Shown here piece by piece: positions 21,055 through 31,572 of a stretch of 64,000 nucleotides of DNA (its first letter is position 1; each line of letters starts with the position of its first letter). The stretch lies in the NCBI GenBank assembly GCA_013177945.1, contig JABLXW010000016.1:1-64000 (forward strand), given 5' to 3'. The position numbers and the translations under genes were made by a program. The notes beneath the pieces are model-generated. The model had not been told where the DNA came from, searched no databases, and was given only the letters and a program-made list of their open reading frames with translations. Source of the DNA: Bacillota bacterium (GTDB lineage: Bacteria > Bacillota > DSM-12270 > Thermacetogeniales > Thermacetogeniaceae).

Positions 21055-21369
21055 TTGAACCCACGACCTCAGCGAAAGACGCGGATTGGAAAAGTGGTTA
21101 GCGACAAAATGGATAAAACTGTTGTTGTTGCTGTAGAGACCCTGGTCCGGCATCCTCTTTACGGGAAGACGGTGAAAAGAACCAAGAAGTTCAAGGCCCA
21201 TGATGAGGAGAACGCCTGCCGGATTGGAGACCAGGTGAAGATTATGGAAACCCGCCCTTTGAGCAAAGAAAAGCGGTGGCGGGTGGTGGAGATCCTGGAG
21301 CGCGCCGGAGAAAAAGGGTTGATCCAAAAGGAGGATGAAACCGATGATTCAGCCCCAGACCATTCTTAA
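21055..21369 (+). CDS. rpsQ: 30S ribosomal protein S17
   Basis: 104 residues. S17 is an early-assembly 30S protein of OB fold. [22 protein letters not shown] and [19 protein letters not shown] are typical. It starts with TTG 21055 immediately after the rpmC stop, with AGACAGGGGG upstream. The C-terminal extension of about 20 residues overlaps the next gene by 26 bp. Confidence 0.93.
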   Translation: MNPRPQRKTRIGKVVSDKMDKTVVVAVETLVRHPLYGKTVKRTKKFKAHDEENACRIGDQVKIMETRPLSKEKRWRVVEILERAGEKGLIQKEDETDDSAPDHS

Positions 21370-21712
21370 GGCCGGCGACAACACGGGTGCAAAGAAACTC
21401 ATGTGCATCCGGGTTTTGGGCGGCTCCTTCCGCCGCTACGCTTCCGTTGGGGATATCATCGTGGCTTCCGTGAAAGAGGCCAGTCCCGGCGGCATGGTGA
21501 AAAAGGGGGATGTCGTTCAGGCGGTGGTGGTCCGGACGCGCAAAGAAATTCGCCGGCCTGACGGTTCGTATATCAAGTTCAGCGAAAATGCGGCTGTAAT
21601 TATCAATGAACAGAAGAACCCGCGCGGAACCCGGATCTTCGGGCCTGTGGCCCGGGAGCTGCGGGATAAGGACTTCATGAAAATAGTTTCCCTGGCACCC
21701 GAGGTGCTCTGA
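21344..21712 (+). CDS. rplN: 50S ribosomal protein L14
   Basis: 122 residues, full length. L14 forms an intersubunit bridge. [27 protein letters not shown] and the ending [22 protein letters not shown] are standard. ATG 21344 is nine bases after AGGAGG, while the ATG at 21335 directly abuts it. Confidence 0.96.
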   Translation: MIQPQTILKAGDNTGAKKLMCIRVLGGSFRRYASVGDIIVASVKEASPGGMVKKGDVVQAVVVRTRKEIRRPDGSYIKFSENAAVIINEQKNPRGTRIFGPVARELRDKDFMKIVSLAPEVL

Positions 21713-21737
21713 GGTGCGTCAGGTTGGAGGTGTGTCT

Positions 21738-22064
21738 ATGGCGCGAAAAAAGGTTCACGTGCGCAAAGGGGATCAGGTGCTGGTAATCACGGGTAAGAAC
21801 GCGGGCAAGCGGGGAAAAGTGCTCCAGGTTTTTCCGGCCCTCCAGAGGGTGGTTGTTGAAGGTGTGAATATTGTCAAGCGGCACAGCCGGCCCACCCGGA
21901 CTCTTCCCCAGGGAGGAATTATCGAGAAGGAGGCCCCGATTGCCAGCTCTAATGTGATGCTGATCTGTACGAAATGCAACCGGCCGACCCGAATTGCAAA
22001 GAAGCTTGTTGATCAAAAATATTACCGGGCCTGCAAGAAGTGCGGAGAAATCATTGACAGGTAG
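21738..22064 (+). CDS. rplX: 50S ribosomal protein L24
   Basis: 108 residues. L24 starts 50S assembly. The KOW motif lies in [25 protein letters not shown]. The C-terminal part has [10 protein letters not shown] and CKKCG, a four-Cys set suggesting zinc binding. ATG 21738 follows TTGGAGGTGTGTCT. Confidence 0.95.
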   Translation: MARKKVHVRKGDQVLVITGKNAGKRGKVLQVFPALQRVVVEGVNIVKRHSRPTRTLPQGGIIEKEAPIASSNVMLICTKCNRPTRIAKKLVDQKYYRACKKCGEIIDR

Positions 22065-22089
22065 GGGCTCCGGTGAAGGAGGAGCAGGG

Positions 22090-22626
22090 ATGGGTCTGAA
22101 AGAACGCTATCGCAGCGAAATTGTTCCCCAGATGATGAAGAGATTCAGTTATAAAAATGTCATGGAAGTGCCCAGGCTGGAGAAGATCGTCGTCAATATG
22201 GGACTGGGTGAGGCCATTCAAAACCCCAAGGCCCTTGAAGCTGCAGTTAACGACCTGACGCAAATTTCGGGGCAGCGCCCGGTGATTACGAGGGCGCGGA
22301 AGTCGATTGCGGCTTTCAAGCTGCGGACGGGAATGAAAATCGGCTGCAAGGTCACTTTACGCGGGAACCGTATGTACGATTTTTTAGAGAAGCTGGTGAA
22401 TGTTGTTCTTCCCAGGGTGAGGGACTTCCGGGGGGTTTCGCCCAGGTCCTTTGACGGACGGGGGAACTATACGCTGGGCCTGAGGGAGCAGGTGATTTTT
22501 CCGGAAATCAGCTACGATCAGATAGATAAGATCCGGGGAATGGATATCACCATTGTCACAACGGCGAAAACCGACGAAGAGGCGCGGGAACTCCTCCGCT
22601 TGATGGGAATGCCTTTCCGGGAATAA
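22090..22626 (+). CDS. rplE: 50S ribosomal protein L5
   Basis: 178 residues. L5 binds 5S rRNA and contacts P-site t[40 protein letters not shown] and [30 protein letters not shown] are present. ATG 22090 follows AAGGAGGAGCAGGG. Confidence 0.96.
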   Translation: MGLKERYRSEIVPQMMKRFSYKNVMEVPRLEKIVVNMGLGEAIQNPKALEAAVNDLTQISGQRPVITRARKSIAAFKLRTGMKIGCKVTLRGNRMYDFLEKLVNVVLPRVRDFRGVSPRSFDGRGNYTLGLREQVIFPEISYDQIDKIRGMDITIVTTAKTDEEARELLRLMGMPFRE

Positions 22627-22652
22627 AAGACGGAGTTAAAGGAGGGAAGTGG

Positions 22653-22838
22653 GTGGCCAAGAAATCACTTATTGCGAAGCAGCAAAGAAAGCCGAAATTC
22701 AGGGTCCGGGCCTACAACCGGTGCCGGCTGTGCGGCAGGCCGCGCGCCTACCTGCGGAAATTCGGAATGTGCCGGATCTGTTTCCGGGAGCTGGCCTACA
22801 AAGGATATATTCCCGGTGTTGTGAAAGCCAGCTGGTAA
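22653..22838 (+). CDS. rpsN: 30S ribosomal protein S14 (type Z)
   Basis: 61 residues, the short zinc-binding form of S14. The motif CRLCGRP then CRIC within 16 residues supplies the four Cys ligands. It starts with GTG 22653 behind AAAGGAGGGAAGTGG. Confidence 0.96.
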   Translation: MAKKSLIAKQQRKPKFRVRAYNRCRLCGRPRAYLRKFGMCRICFRELAYKGYIPGVVKASW

Positions 22839-22862
22839 AGGCGTAAAGGAGGTTAAAGAGGG

Positions 22863-23258
22863 ATGATGACGGACCCGATCGCAGATTTCCTGACGCGGAT
22901 TCGGAATGCCAATCAGGTTCACCGGGATCGCGTGGAAGTGCCTGCCTCCAAAATGAAAAAGGCTCTGGCAGAAATTCTCAAAAACGAGGGGTTCATCCGG
23001 AATTACGAATACATTGACGACGGGAAGCAGGGGATCCTGCGGTTGTATCTGAAATACGGGCCAAACCGCGAAAGGGTTATTACCGGACTCAAGCGCATCA
23101 GCAAGCCGGGCCTTCGGGTTTATGTCAAGAAGGACGAAATTCCCAGGGTCCTGGGTGGTTTGGGTGTGGCGGTTATTTCCACCCCGAAAGGGCTGATGAC
23201 CGACAAGCAGGCCCGGCAGGAGGGCCTGGGTGGTGAGGTTATTTGCTACGTTTGGTAA
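22863..23258 (+). CDS. rpsH: 30S ribosomal protein S8
   Basis: 131 residues. S8 binds 16S rRNA helix 21. [31 protein letters not shown] and the ending [34 protein letters not shown] are canonical. Two consecutive ATG codons (22863, 22866) could serve; the first is used here. Confidence 0.96.
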   Translation: MMTDPIADFLTRIRNANQVHRDRVEVPASKMKKALAEILKNEGFIRNYEYIDDGKQGILRLYLKYGPNRERVITGLKRISKPGLRVYVKKDEIPRVLGGLGVAVISTPKGLMTDKQARQEGLGGEVICYVW

Positions 23259-23271
23259 GAGAGGTGATACC

Positions 23272-23820
23272 ATGTCCAGAGTTGGACGCCTTCCGGTGGC
23301 GATACCGGCAGGAGTAGAGGTAAAGATCCACGACAACGGCGTTGAGGTCAAGGGCCCGAAAGGGAGGCTTTACAAAAAGTTCCATCCCGAGATCAGGGTT
23401 TCTCTTGAAGGCGGCCAGCTCGTGGTAGCGAGGCCCTCGGATGAAAAAGAGCACCGGGCGCTCCACGGCCTGACAAGGGCTCTCCTGCAGAATATGGTAG
23501 AAGGGGTGACGCGGGGCTTTTCCCGGAGCCTGGAACTGGTGGGAGTGGGTTACAGGGCGGCGAAGCAGGGAAAGAAGCTGGTCCTTACCGTGGGCTATTC
23601 CCACCCCGTGGAAATCGAGCCGGAGGAGGGCCTGGAAATCGAAGTTCCTGCCCCCAACAAGATTGTTGTCCGGGGAATCGATAAGGAAAAGGTGGGCGCC
23701 CTTGCCGCCCGCATCCGCAGTGTCCGCGAGCCTGAGCCTTATAAAGGAAAAGGGATTAAATACGAGGACGAGGTAATCAAGCGCAAGGTTGGTAAAGCAG
23801 GGGTTAAGGGCAAGAAGTAA
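23272..23820 (+). CDS. rplF: 50S ribosomal protein L6
   Basis: 182 residues. L6 lies near the sarcin-ricin loop and factor-binding site. It has the doubled RNA-binding fold, with [16 protein letters not shown] at the start and [22 protein letters not shown] at the end. ATG 23272 has AAGAGAGGTGATACC before it. Confidence 0.96.
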   Translation: MSRVGRLPVAIPAGVEVKIHDNGVEVKGPKGRLYKKFHPEIRVSLEGGQLVVARPSDEKEHRALHGLTRALLQNMVEGVTRGFSRSLELVGVGYRAAKQGKKLVLTVGYSHPVEIEPEEGLEIEVPAPNKIVVRGIDKEKVGALAARIRSVREPEPYKGKGIKYEDEVIKRKVGKAGVKGKK

Positions 23821-23835
23821 GGAGCGTGAGGGAAG

Positions 23836-24204
23836 TTGCTGAAGAAGGAGACGCGCCGAGAACTGCGGCGGCGGAAGCATGCCCGGGTCAGAAAAAAGGT
23901 TTTTGGGACACCTGAAAGGCCGCGGCTCAGTGTTTACCGCAGCCTTAACCATATCTACGCCCAGATTATTGACGATACGCGGGGAACAACCCTGGCAGCC
24001 GCCTCTACTTTGTCACCCGAAATTCGAGGAGAGGTCGGTAACCGGAAAAACCTCGCAGCGGCGCGGGTCGTGGGCAGGTTGATCGCCGAAAAGGCCCGCG
24101 CCCGGGGGATTACCAGAGTTGTTTTCGACCGGGGTGGCTACCCCTATCATGGCCGGATTGCTGCCCTGGCCGAGGCAGCCCGGGAGCACGGCCTGGATTT
24201 TTAG
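23836..24204 (+). CDS. rplR: 50S ribosomal protein L18
   Basis: 122 residues. L18 brings 5S rRNA into the large subunit. [32 protein letters not shown] and [28 protein letters not shown] are typical. The start is TTG 23836, preceded by GTGAGGGAAG. Confidence 0.95.
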   Translation: MLKKETRRELRRRKHARVRKKVFGTPERPRLSVYRSLNHIYAQIIDDTRGTTLAAASTLSPEIRGEVGNRKNLAAARVVGRLIAEKARARGITRVVFDRGGYPYHGRIAALAEAAREHGLDF

Positions 24205-24227
24205 AGAACAGGGAGGGAGTAATCGTT

Positions 24228-24725
24228 TTGCGAATTGATCCCAATACTTTAGAGCTTACAGAAACCGTCGTAAGCATCAACCGGGTTGCCAAGGTTGTGA
24301 AGGGCGGGAGACGGTTCAGTTTCAGCGCCCTCGTCGTCGTGGGAGATGGTCAGGGCCACGTTGGGGCAGGCCTGGGGAAAGCAGGGGAAGTGCCCGAGGC
24401 AATCCGGAAGGGAATTGAAGATGCGAAAAAGAATATAATTGTGGTTCCCATGAAGGGGACGACAATCCCCCACCCTGTCATTGGGGAATTCGGGGCAGGC
24501 AAGGTGCTTTTGAAGCCGGCCTCCCCCGGGACGGGGGTGATTGCGGGGGGGCCTGTGCGGGCCGTTCTGGAGGCCGCGGGAATCAAGGATATTTTGACGA
24601 AATCTTTAGGCTCTTCGAATGCCCACAATATGGTTCACGCCACGATCGAGGGCCTGAAAAGCTTGAAGCGGGCGGAAGATGTTGCCCGGCTTCGGGGAAA
24701 AACGGTAGAGGAATTGACAGGTTAG
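24228..24725 (+). CDS. rpsE: 30S ribosomal protein S5
   Basis: 165 residues. S5 helps decoding accuracy and mRNA entry. The N-terminal dsRNA-binding-like domain reads [33 protein letters not shown] and the C-terminal half [20 protein letters not shown]. It starts with TTG 24228 after GGGAGGGAG. Confidence 0.96.
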   Translation: MRIDPNTLELTETVVSINRVAKVVKGGRRFSFSALVVVGDGQGHVGAGLGKAGEVPEAIRKGIEDAKKNIIVVPMKGTTIPHPVIGEFGAGKVLLKPASPGTGVIAGGPVRAVLEAAGIKDILTKSLGSSNAHNMVHATIEGLKSLKRAEDVARLRGKTVEELTG

Positions 24726-24737
24726 GGGGAGTAGAGC

Positions 24738-24941
24738 GTGGAGTCCTTTTTACGGGTTACCCTGGTGAAAAGCCCGATCGGTTATCCTGAAAAACAGCGG
24801 CGGGTTCTGCGTGCCCTTGGTTTGAGGAAGCTCAACAGCACTGTGGTGAAGGCCGATGTTCCGGAAATTCAGGGGATGATCAGAAGCGTTTCTCATTTAG
24901 TAAAGGTTGAACCGGTGGGCGAGAAGGAAGGGAGGGTTTGA
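24738..24941 (+). CDS. rpmD: 50S ribosomal protein L30
   Basis: 67 residues. The L30 core [32 protein letters not shown] is clear, with a short charged tail. It starts with GTG 24738 behind AGGGGGAGTAGAGC and lies between rpsE and rplO, its standard place. Confidence 0.94.
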   Translation: MESFLRVTLVKSPIGYPEKQRRVLRALGLRKLNSTVVKADVPEIQGMIRSVSHLVKVEPVGEKEGRV

Positions 24942-24942
24942 C

Positions 24943-25383
24943 TTGAAGCTCCATGAACTGCAGCCTGCGCGCGGGGCGCGTTCTGTCCGGACCCGGAAGG
25001 GCCGCGGCATCGGGTCTGGCCTGGGCAAAACTGCGGGCCGCGGGCAGAAAGGTCAAAAGGCGCGGTCCGGAGGGGGAGTGCGGCGCGGTTTTGAGGGAGG
25101 GCAGATGCCCCTGTACCGCCGGATTCCCAAGCGCGGGTTCAGGAATATCTTTCGGAAAGAGGTTGCCGTTGTCAACGTTCGGGATCTCGCCAGATTTCCT
25201 GCAGGAGCTGTTGTGACACCGACGCTTCTCAGGGCGGAAGGGCTGGTTAAGAAAACGGACGCCGTCATTAAACTGCTGGGTAAAGGGGAGCTGGACCGCC
25301 CCCTGACGGTAAAGGTTCACCAGGTCAGCAAGGGTGCTGCCGAGAAGGTTGCTGCGGCAGGCGGCAGGGTTGAGGTGATATGA
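24943..25383 (+). CDS. rplO: 50S ribosomal protein L15
   Basis: 146 residues. L15 is a late-assembly 50S protein with a glycine-rich N-terminal arm: [30 protein letters not shown]. The start is TTG 24943, one base after the rpmD stop, with GGGAGGG in good position. Its end overlaps secY by four bases. Confidence 0.95.
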   Translation: MKLHELQPARGARSVRTRKGRGIGSGLGKTAGRGQKGQKARSGGGVRRGFEGGQMPLYRRIPKRGFRNIFRKEVAVVNVRDLARFPAGAVVTPTLLRAEGLVKKTDAVIKLLGKGELDRPLTVKVHQVSKGAAEKVAAAGGRVEVI

Positions 25384-26642
25384 TGCTGGAATCTCTTAAA
25401 AGCGCCTGGAAGCTGGGGGATCTCCGGAGCAAGCTCCTCTTCACCCTGGTCATGCTGTTGATTTTCCGGGTGGGCGCTCACATCCCGGTTCCCGGAATCA
25501 ATCACCAGGTGCTGGAGAAACTGCTGGGAGGACAGCTTTTCGGCTTCTTTGACGTCATCTCCGGTGGGGCCTTCCGCCGTTTGTCGGTTTTTGCGATGAG
25601 CATCACCCCGTACATTAACGCCTCGATTATCATGCAGTTGTTGACCGTCGTCATTCCCCGCCTGGAGCAGCTTGCGAAAGAAGGGGAAGCCGGAAGAAAG
25701 ATCATCGTGCAGTATACCAGGTACGGAACGGTTGTCCTTGGGTTTATCCAGGCTATCGGCATGGCGGTTGCGCTGGGCCGGCAGGGCGCCATCCAGCACG
25801 CAGGCATCGGGTCGTACCTGCTGATTGCCCTGACCCTGACTGCAGGAACTGCCTTTCTCATGTGGCTGGGGGAAATGATCACGGAAAAGGGGATCGGGAA
25901 CGGCATTTCTCTCCTTATTTTTGCGGGGATCGTTTCCCGCCTCCCGGCAGGGGCGGTGAACATTTTCCGCCAGCTTCAGGCAGGAACGATAAGCATTGCG
26001 AGCGTGGTTATTCTGATCGTGCTGGGGCTCCTTGTCATTGCAGCAGTTGTGGCGGTTCAGGAGGGGCAGCGCCGGATCCCGGTGCAGTATGCGAAACGGG
26101 TCATGGGCCGGAAGGTCTACGGAGGGCAGAGCACCCATATCCCCCTCCGGGTGAACCAGGCAGGGGTGATTCCGGTCATCTTTGCCATGTCTATTCTGAT
26201 GTTCCCGGTCCAGATAGCCCATTGGATCAACCATCCCTGGGCGCAGGGAGTAGCAAGCCACCTCCAGTTCGGGACGCCCTTGAACACCGTTCTCTACGCT
26301 CTGCTGATCATTTTCTTCACTTACTTTTACACGGCGATCATTTTCAATCCGATGGATGTGGCGGACAACCTGAAAAAGTACGGAGGGTTTATCCCGGGGC
26401 TGCGGCCGGGCCGGCCGACCGGGGAGTACATCAACCGCGTTTTGACGCGAATCACCCTGGCCGGTGCGATTTTCCTTGCTTTCATCGCAATTCTCCCCAA
26501 CTTCATGATTGCCGTTACCAAGATTCCTTCCCTTTATTTCGGCGGAACGGCGCTTTTGATCGTGGTTGGGGTTGCCCTGGAAACGATGAAGCAGTTTGAA
26601 GCACATCTGCTGATGCGCCACTACCAGGGCTTTATGAAATAG
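25380..26642 (+). CDS. secY: Protein translocase channel subunit SecY
   Basis: 420 residues with ten membrane segments, the channel of the general secretion pathway that pairs with SecE (encoded at 513). It opens [35 protein letters not shown], as in other Gram-positive SecY, and ends [23 protein letters not shown] 25380 or 25383 follows GAGGTGAT. adk follows by 21 bp, as usual in the spc group. Confidence 0.97.
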   Translation: MMLESLKSAWKLGDLRSKLLFTLVMLLIFRVGAHIPVPGINHQVLEKLLGGQLFGFFDVISGGAFRRLSVFAMSITPYINASIIMQLLTVVIPRLEQLAKEGEAGRKIIVQYTRYGTVVLGFIQAIGMAVALGRQGAIQHAGIGSYLLIALTLTAGTAFLMWLGEMITEKGIGNGISLLIFAGIVSRLPAGAVNIFRQLQAGTISIASVVILIVLGLLVIAAVVAVQEGQRRIPVQYAKRVMGRKVYGGQSTHIPLRVNQAGVIPVIFAMSILMFPVQIAHWINHPWAQGVASHLQFGTPLNTVLYALLIIFFTYFYTAIIFNPMDVADNLKKYGGFIPGLRPGRPTGEYINRVLTRITLAGAIFLAFIAILPNFMIAVTKIPSLYFGGTALLIVVGVALETMKQFEAHLLMRHYQGFMK

Positions 26643-27314
<672 letters not shown>

Positions 27315-28061
27315 ATGATTGTCTTGAAGTCATCACGGGAGATCGCGTACCTGCGCGAGGCAGGACGGATTGCTGCTCTGGCTCTCCAGGAGTTGGGGAA
27401 AAGGGTGAAGCCCGGGGTCACAACATGGGAGCTTAACCAGTTCACGGAGGAATTTTTGCGCCGTGCCGGGGCCTCCCCTGCCTTTCTTGGCTATCATGGC
27501 TTTCCGGCCAGCATCTGCACCTCGGTCAACAACGAAGTGGTGCACGGGATCCCCGGTTTAAGAAAACTGGAAAACGGAGATATTATTAGTATTGACATCG
27601 GGACTGTTTACCGCGATTACTACGGAGATGCTGCCGCAACTTTTCCGGTGGGGGAGATCTCTCCCGAGGCGCGCCGGCTGCTGGAAGTTACCCAAAAGGC
27701 GCTTTTTTTGGGGATCGCCCAGGCGGTGCCGGGGAACCGGGTTGGCGACATTTCTGCCGCCATTCAGAACTACGTGGAAAGCAGCGGATTCCATGTTGTG
27801 AGGGACTTTGTGGGGCATGGGATCGGGCGCAGCATGCACGAGGAGCCCCAGGTGCCCAATTTCGGCAAGCCAGGTCTGGGGCCGCGGCTGCAGCCGGGTC
27901 TTGTGCTGGCAATTGAGCCGATGGTCAATGCGGGAACCTCCGAGGTTTTTGTGCTGCCGGATCGCTGGACCGTTGTTACCAGAGATGGGAGTCTTTCCGC
28001 GCATTTTGAGCATACGGTTCTGGTTACGGAAGGAGAGCCGGAAATCCTCACCCGGCTCTGA
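27315..28061 (+). CDS. map: Methionine aminopeptidase, type I
   Basis: 248 residues. Removes the N-terminal Met from nascent proteins. The dinuclear-metal ligands are in place: DIGTVYRDYYGDAA (two Asp), GHGIGRSMHEEP (His), AIEPM (Glu) and FEHTVLVTE (Glu). Its ATG comes directly after the adk stop, so the two are probably translated together. Confidence 0.96.
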   Translation: MIVLKSSREIAYLREAGRIAALALQELGKRVKPGVTTWELNQFTEEFLRRAGASPAFLGYHGFPASICTSVNNEVVHGIPGLRKLENGDIISIDIGTVYRDYYGDAAATFPVGEISPEARRLLEVTQKALFLGIAQAVPGNRVGDISAAIQNYVESSGFHVVRDFVGHGIGRSMHEEPQVPNFGKPGLGPRLQPGLVLAIEPMVNAGTSEVFVLPDRWTVVTRDGSLSAHFEHTVLVTEGEPEILTRL

Positions 28062-28080
28062 AGGGGGCAGGAGCGGAAGA

Positions 28081-28392
28081 GTGAAGGGAAGTTTAGAAGT
28101 GGGCCAGTTAGTTTGTTCCAAACGCGGCCGCGATCGGGGAAAGTTTTTCCTCGTGGCTGAAGTAATCGACGACTCTTTTGTTTACCTGGTTGATGGAGAG
28201 AAACGCAGGCTGGAAAACCCCAAGCGGAAGAATATTAAGCACCTCGAACCGTTTCCCGTCGTTGCCGAAAACCTGGCAGCGCTGTGGAAAAGTGGCCAGC
28301 AGGTTGGGAATCACGAGGTTCGCAGGATCATCGCCGCTTTACGGCAGGCTCACATCAACAAGGAGTCTGAAAACGAGGGGGTAGATAAATGA
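28081..28392 (+). CDS. KOW-domain RNA-binding protein (ribosomal L14e/L6e-like)
   Basis: 103-residue protein with a KOW motif near the start: [35 protein letters not shown]. Small KOW proteins of this kind sit between map and infA in many Clostridia and resemble eukaryotic/archaeal L14e. The first 65 residues are the conserved part; the rest is a helical, basic tail. GTG 28081 is seven bases after AGGAG. It presumably binds rRNA or the ribosome, but this is inference from the domain and the position. Confidence 0.85.
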   Translation: MKGSLEVGQLVCSKRGRDRGKFFLVAEVIDDSFVYLVDGEKRRLENPKRKNIKHLEPFPVVAENLAALWKSGQQVGNHEVRRIIAALRQAHINKESENEGVDK

Positions 28393-28393
28393 T

Positions 28394-28618
28394 ATGCCCA
28401 GGTCGAAGCCGAATGTCATCGAAGTTGAAGGTACCGTGGTCGAGGCCCTCCCTAACGCCATGTTCCGGGTAGAATTGGCGAACGGATATAAGGTGCTGGC
28501 ACATGTTTCCGGAAAGATCCGGATGAATTTTATCCGAATTCTGCCTGGCGATCGCGTTACCGTGGAACTTTCACCTTATGACTTGACCCGGGGAAGAATC
28601 GTTTACCGCTTTAAATAG
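28394..28618 (+). CDS. infA: Translation initiation factor IF-1
   Basis: 74 residues, an OB-fold factor that occupies the A site during initiation. [64 protein letters not shown] is canonical apart from a slightly basic start. The ATG is two bases after the KOW-protein stop, whose last codons supply a GGGGG motif. Confidence 0.96.
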   Translation: MPRSKPNVIEVEGTVVEALPNAMFRVELANGYKVLAHVSGKIRMNFIRILPGDRVTVELSPYDLTRGRIVYRFK

Positions 28619-28655
28619 TCCAGGCAATGATTTGCCGCGGAAGGAGGGGGCTCTG

Positions 28656-28769
28656 TTGAAGGTTCGCGCTTCTGTCAAGCCGATCTGCGAAAAGTGCAAA
28701 GTGATCAGGCGCAAAGGAAAGATTATGATCCTGTGTGAAAACCCGAAACACAAGCAAAAACAGGGGTAG
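28656..28769 (+). CDS. rpmJ: 50S ribosomal protein L36
   Basis: 37 residues, the smallest ribosomal protein. [37 protein letters not shown] has the C-x2-C-x12-C-x4-H zinc set of the standard form. It starts with TTG 28656 after GGAAGGAGGGGGC. It stands between infA and rpsM, its normal place. Confidence 0.95.
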   Translation: MKVRASVKPICEKCKVIRRKGKIMILCENPKHKQKQG

Positions 28770-28794
28770 AATCTGAGATTTAGGAGGATTGAGG

Positions 28795-29166
28795 ATGGCG
28801 AGAATTGCAGGGGTAGACCTGCCGCGCGACAAGCGGGTGGAAATAGCCCTGACCTACATTTACGGCATCGGCCGGTCAACTGCCAAGCAGATACTCCAGA
28901 AAACGGGAATCGATCCCTCCACCAGGGTTAAAGATCTTACCGAAGAGGAAGTAGGTAAGCTGCAGGAAATCATCGATAAGGAGTACAAGGTGGAAGGGGA
29001 CCTCCGGCGCGAGGTTTCCATGAATATTAAACGCTTGATCGAAATCGGCTGCTACCGGGGCTTGCGCCACCGCCGGGGGCTGCCGGTGCGCGGCCAGCGG
29101 ACGCGCACCAACGCCCGGACACGGAAAGGGCCCCGGAAAACAGTCGGAGTTCGCCGCAAGAAGTAG
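28795..29166 (+). CDS. rpsM: 30S ribosomal protein S13
   Basis: 123 residues. S13 bridges the 30S head to 50S and contacts P-site tRNA through its basic tail. [25 protein letters not shown] and [25 protein letters not shown] are canonical. ATG 28795 is seven bases after AGGAGG. Confidence 0.97.
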   Translation: MARIAGVDLPRDKRVEIALTYIYGIGRSTAKQILQKTGIDPSTRVKDLTEEEVGKLQEIIDKEYKVEGDLRREVSMNIKRLIEIGCYRGLRHRRGLPVRGQRTRTNARTRKGPRKTVGVRRKK

Positions 29167-29184
29167 CAGGAAAGGAGGAAGAAG

Positions 29185-29574
29185 GTGGCAAGGAGAGCGG
29201 GGAGACCAAAACGCAGGGAAAGGAAGAACGTTGAGCACGGCATTGCTCACATCAAATCCACTTTTAACAACACGATCATTACGATTACGGACATGGCAGG
29301 CAACGCGATTGCCTGGGCGAGCGCCGGAACGATGGGATTTAAAGGCACCCGGAAAGGCACTCCCTTTGCAGCCCAGATGGCCGCCGAGGCTGCAGCAAAA
29401 GCGGCGATGGAGCACGGAATGAAGCAGGTCGAGTGCTACGTCAAAGGGCCCGGCGGAGGAAGGGAGGCGGCGATCAGGTCCCTCCAGGCGGCGGGTCTGG
29501 AAGTGAACATGATTAAAGATGTGACTCCAATTCCTCACAACGGCTGTCGTCCGCCGAAACGCCGGCGCGTTTGA
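29185..29574 (+). CDS. rpsK: 30S ribosomal protein S11
   Basis: 129 residues. S11 forms the platform near the E site. [34 protein letters not shown] and [17 protein letters not shown] are standard. It starts with GTG 29185 after GGAAAGGAGGAAGAAG. Confidence 0.97.
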   Translation: MARRAGRPKRRERKNVEHGIAHIKSTFNNTIITITDMAGNAIAWASAGTMGFKGTRKGTPFAAQMAAEAAAKAAMEHGMKQVECYVKGPGGGREAAIRSLQAAGLEVNMIKDVTPIPHNGCRPPKRRRV

Positions 29575-29600
29575 TAAAATTCCAAAAGGAGGATCAGATC

Positions 29601-30227
29601 ATGGCAAGATATACAGGTCCGGTATGCCGTCTCTGTCGCCGCGAGGGAATCAAGCTTTACTTAAAGGGAGACCGATGCTACTCGGATAAGTGCGCGCTTG
29701 ACCGGAGGAACTATCCCCCGGGCGAAAAGGCCCAGGCACGGCGAAAGATGACGGAGTACGGGTTGCAGCTCCGGGAAAAGCAGAGGGCGCGGCGGATTTA
29801 CGGGGTTCTCGAGCGGCAGTTCAGACGGTACTTTGAAATTGCAGAACGCCAAAAGGGCATTACCGGTGAAAACCTTCTGCGCCTGCTGGAACGCCGCCTG
29901 GACAACGTGGTTTACCGGCTCGGGTTTGCCGCCTCGCGGGCTGAGGCGCGCCAGCTGGTCCGGCACGGGCATTTCACCGTAAACGGGAGGCGGGTGGATA
30001 TTCCTTCTTACCTGGTGAAGATCGGAGATGTGGTCGCCGTTGCCGAGAGAAGCAGGGAACTGACCCGTTTTGCGGAACTTGCCGAGGCCGCAGCCCATAA
30101 GACTCCTCCTCCCTGGCTGGAAGTGGATGTCGAAAGAATGCAGGGGCGGGTGTTAGGCTTCCCGGCCCGCGAGGATATAGATATCCCCATCAAAGAACAC
30201 CTGATTGTGGAGCTTTACTCACGTTAA
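29601..30227 (+). CDS. rpsD: 30S ribosomal protein S4 (zinc-binding form)
   Basis: 208 residues. S4 starts 30S assembly and often represses its own operon. The N-terminal CRLCRREG then CYSDKC supply four Cys for zinc. The S4 RNA-binding domain [34 protein letters not shown] follows. ATG 29601 has AAAAGGAGGATCAGATC upstream. Confidence 0.97.
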   Translation: MARYTGPVCRLCRREGIKLYLKGDRCYSDKCALDRRNYPPGEKAQARRKMTEYGLQLREKQRARRIYGVLERQFRRYFEIAERQKGITGENLLRLLERRLDNVVYRLGFAASRAEARQLVRHGHFTVNGRRVDIPSYLVKIGDVVAVAERSRELTRFAELAEAAAHKTPPPWLEVDVERMQGRVLGFPAREDIDIPIKEHLIVELYSR

Positions 30228-30263
30228 AGCATCTGCGTGAAAAGGTGTTGGGGAAGGAGGTTT

Positions 30264-31217
30264 ATGGTGGTGTTGGAGATCGAAAAACCTCGCATCGAAT
30301 GCCTTGAGAAAAACGATGCCGGAACCTATGGCAAATTTGTGATCGAACCGCTTGAGCGCGGTTACGGGACCACCCTGGGGAACAGCCTGCGCCGGGTTCT
30401 CCTCTCTTCCCTGCCTGGAGCGGCTGTCACCTCGGTGAAAATCGAGGGGGTGCTCCACGAGTTCAGCACAATTCCCGGGGTGCGCGAGGATACGACAGAC
30501 ATTATTTTGAATTTAAAGGGTCTTGCCATTAAGATGTACACCGATGAACCCCAGGTTGTCAGGATCGAGGCCCAGGGGGAAAGGGTGGTAAGGGCCTCCG
30601 ACATCATTGCCGGTGCCGAGATTGAAATCATCAATTCCGATCACTACATCGCCACCCTGGAAGCGGACGGCCGCCTCTTTATGGAGATGAACGTGGAGAA
30701 AGGGCGGGGTTACGTCCCTGCGGAGAAAAACAAAAAGGGGGACCAGGTGATCGGAATTATTCCCGTCGATTCCCTTTTTTCCCCGGTTCACAAGGTCAAT
30801 TACACCGTTGAGAACACCCGGGTCGGTCAGGTTACCGACTACGACAGACTTGTCCTGGAGGTCTGGACCAACGGGACGGTGAAGCCGGACGAGGCGATCA
30901 GCATTGCCGCGAAAATTCTCATTGACTACCTGAAGTTATTTGTCGGCCTGACAGAAAAGGGTGAGGAAGGGGAGGCGCCTCCGGAAGAACCGGTTGATGA
31001 AAAAAGAAAGATCCTGGAGATGCCGATTGAGGATCTGGAGCTTTCGGTGCGCTCTTACAACTGCCTGAAAAGGGCGGGCATCAATACCGTGGAGGATTTG
31101 ATCCAGCGCACCGAAGAAGATATGATCAAGGTCCGGAACCTGGGGAAGAAATCTCTCGAGGAAGTCGACCAGAAGCTTGCGGAATTGGGGCTTTCGCTGC
31201 GGAAGGCAGAGGACTGA
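30264..31217 (+). CDS. rpoA: DNA-directed RNA polymerase subunit alpha
   Basis: 317 residues. The N-terminal domain ([27 protein letters not shown]) dimerises and assembles the polymerase. The C-terminal domain ([44 protein letters not shown]) binds UP elements and activators. ATG 30264 lies three bases after GGAGG; GTG codons at 30267 and 30270 have better spacing and may be the true start, a difference of one or two residues. Confidence 0.97.
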   Translation: MVVLEIEKPRIECLEKNDAGTYGKFVIEPLERGYGTTLGNSLRRVLLSSLPGAAVTSVKIEGVLHEFSTIPGVREDTTDIILNLKGLAIKMYTDEPQVVRIEAQGERVVRASDIIAGAEIEIINSDHYIATLEADGRLFMEMNVEKGRGYVPAEKNKKGDQVIGIIPVDSLFSPVHKVNYTVENTRVGQVTDYDRLVLEVWTNGTVKPDEAISIAAKILIDYLKLFVGLTEKGEEGEAPPEEPVDEKRKILEMPIEDLELSVRSYNCLKRAGINTVEDLIQRTEEDMIKVRNLGKKSLEEVDQKLAELGLSLRKAED

Positions 31218-31232
31218 AAAGAGGTGATTTTT

Positions 31233-31568
31233 GTGTACCGGAAACTGGGTTTTCGAAGCGACCACCGCAAGATGATGCTTCGGAACATCGTGACATCTTT
31301 GCTTCGGGAAGAGCGCATTGAAACAACGGAGCAGCGGGCCAAGGAGTTGAGGCGCCTGGCAGAAAAGATGATCAGCCTGGGAAAACGGGGAGACCTTCAC
31401 GCCAGGCGGCAGGCCCTTGCCTTTCTGCTTGATGAAAGTGTGGTCAAAAAGCTTTTTGAGGAAATCGCTCCCAAATATACGGAGCGCTCCGGGGGGTACA
31501 CCCGCATCCTGAGGCTGGGGAACCGGCGCGGCGACGGCGCCCCGATGGTCCTGGTGGAACTTGTCTGA
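31233..31568 (+). CDS. rplQ: 50S ribosomal protein L17
   Basis: 111 residues. L17 lies near the tunnel exit. It opens [31 protein letters not shown] and ends [17 protein letters not shown], both typical. GTG 31233 is eight bases after GAGGTG. In many Bacillota the ECF transporter genes ecfA1-ecfA2-ecfT lie between rplQ and truA; here truA follows directly. Confidence 0.95.
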   Translation: MYRKLGFRSDHRKMMLRNIVTSLLREERIETTEQRAKELRRLAEKMISLGKRGDLHARRQALAFLLDESVVKKLFEEIAPKYTERSGGYTRILRLGNRRGDGAPMVLVELV

Positions 31569-31572
31569 AAGG

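Noticed and set aside
25317-26621. 434-codon open frame on the minus strand
   Set aside because: Antisense to secY; Asp, Gln and His-rich with no recognisable domain.
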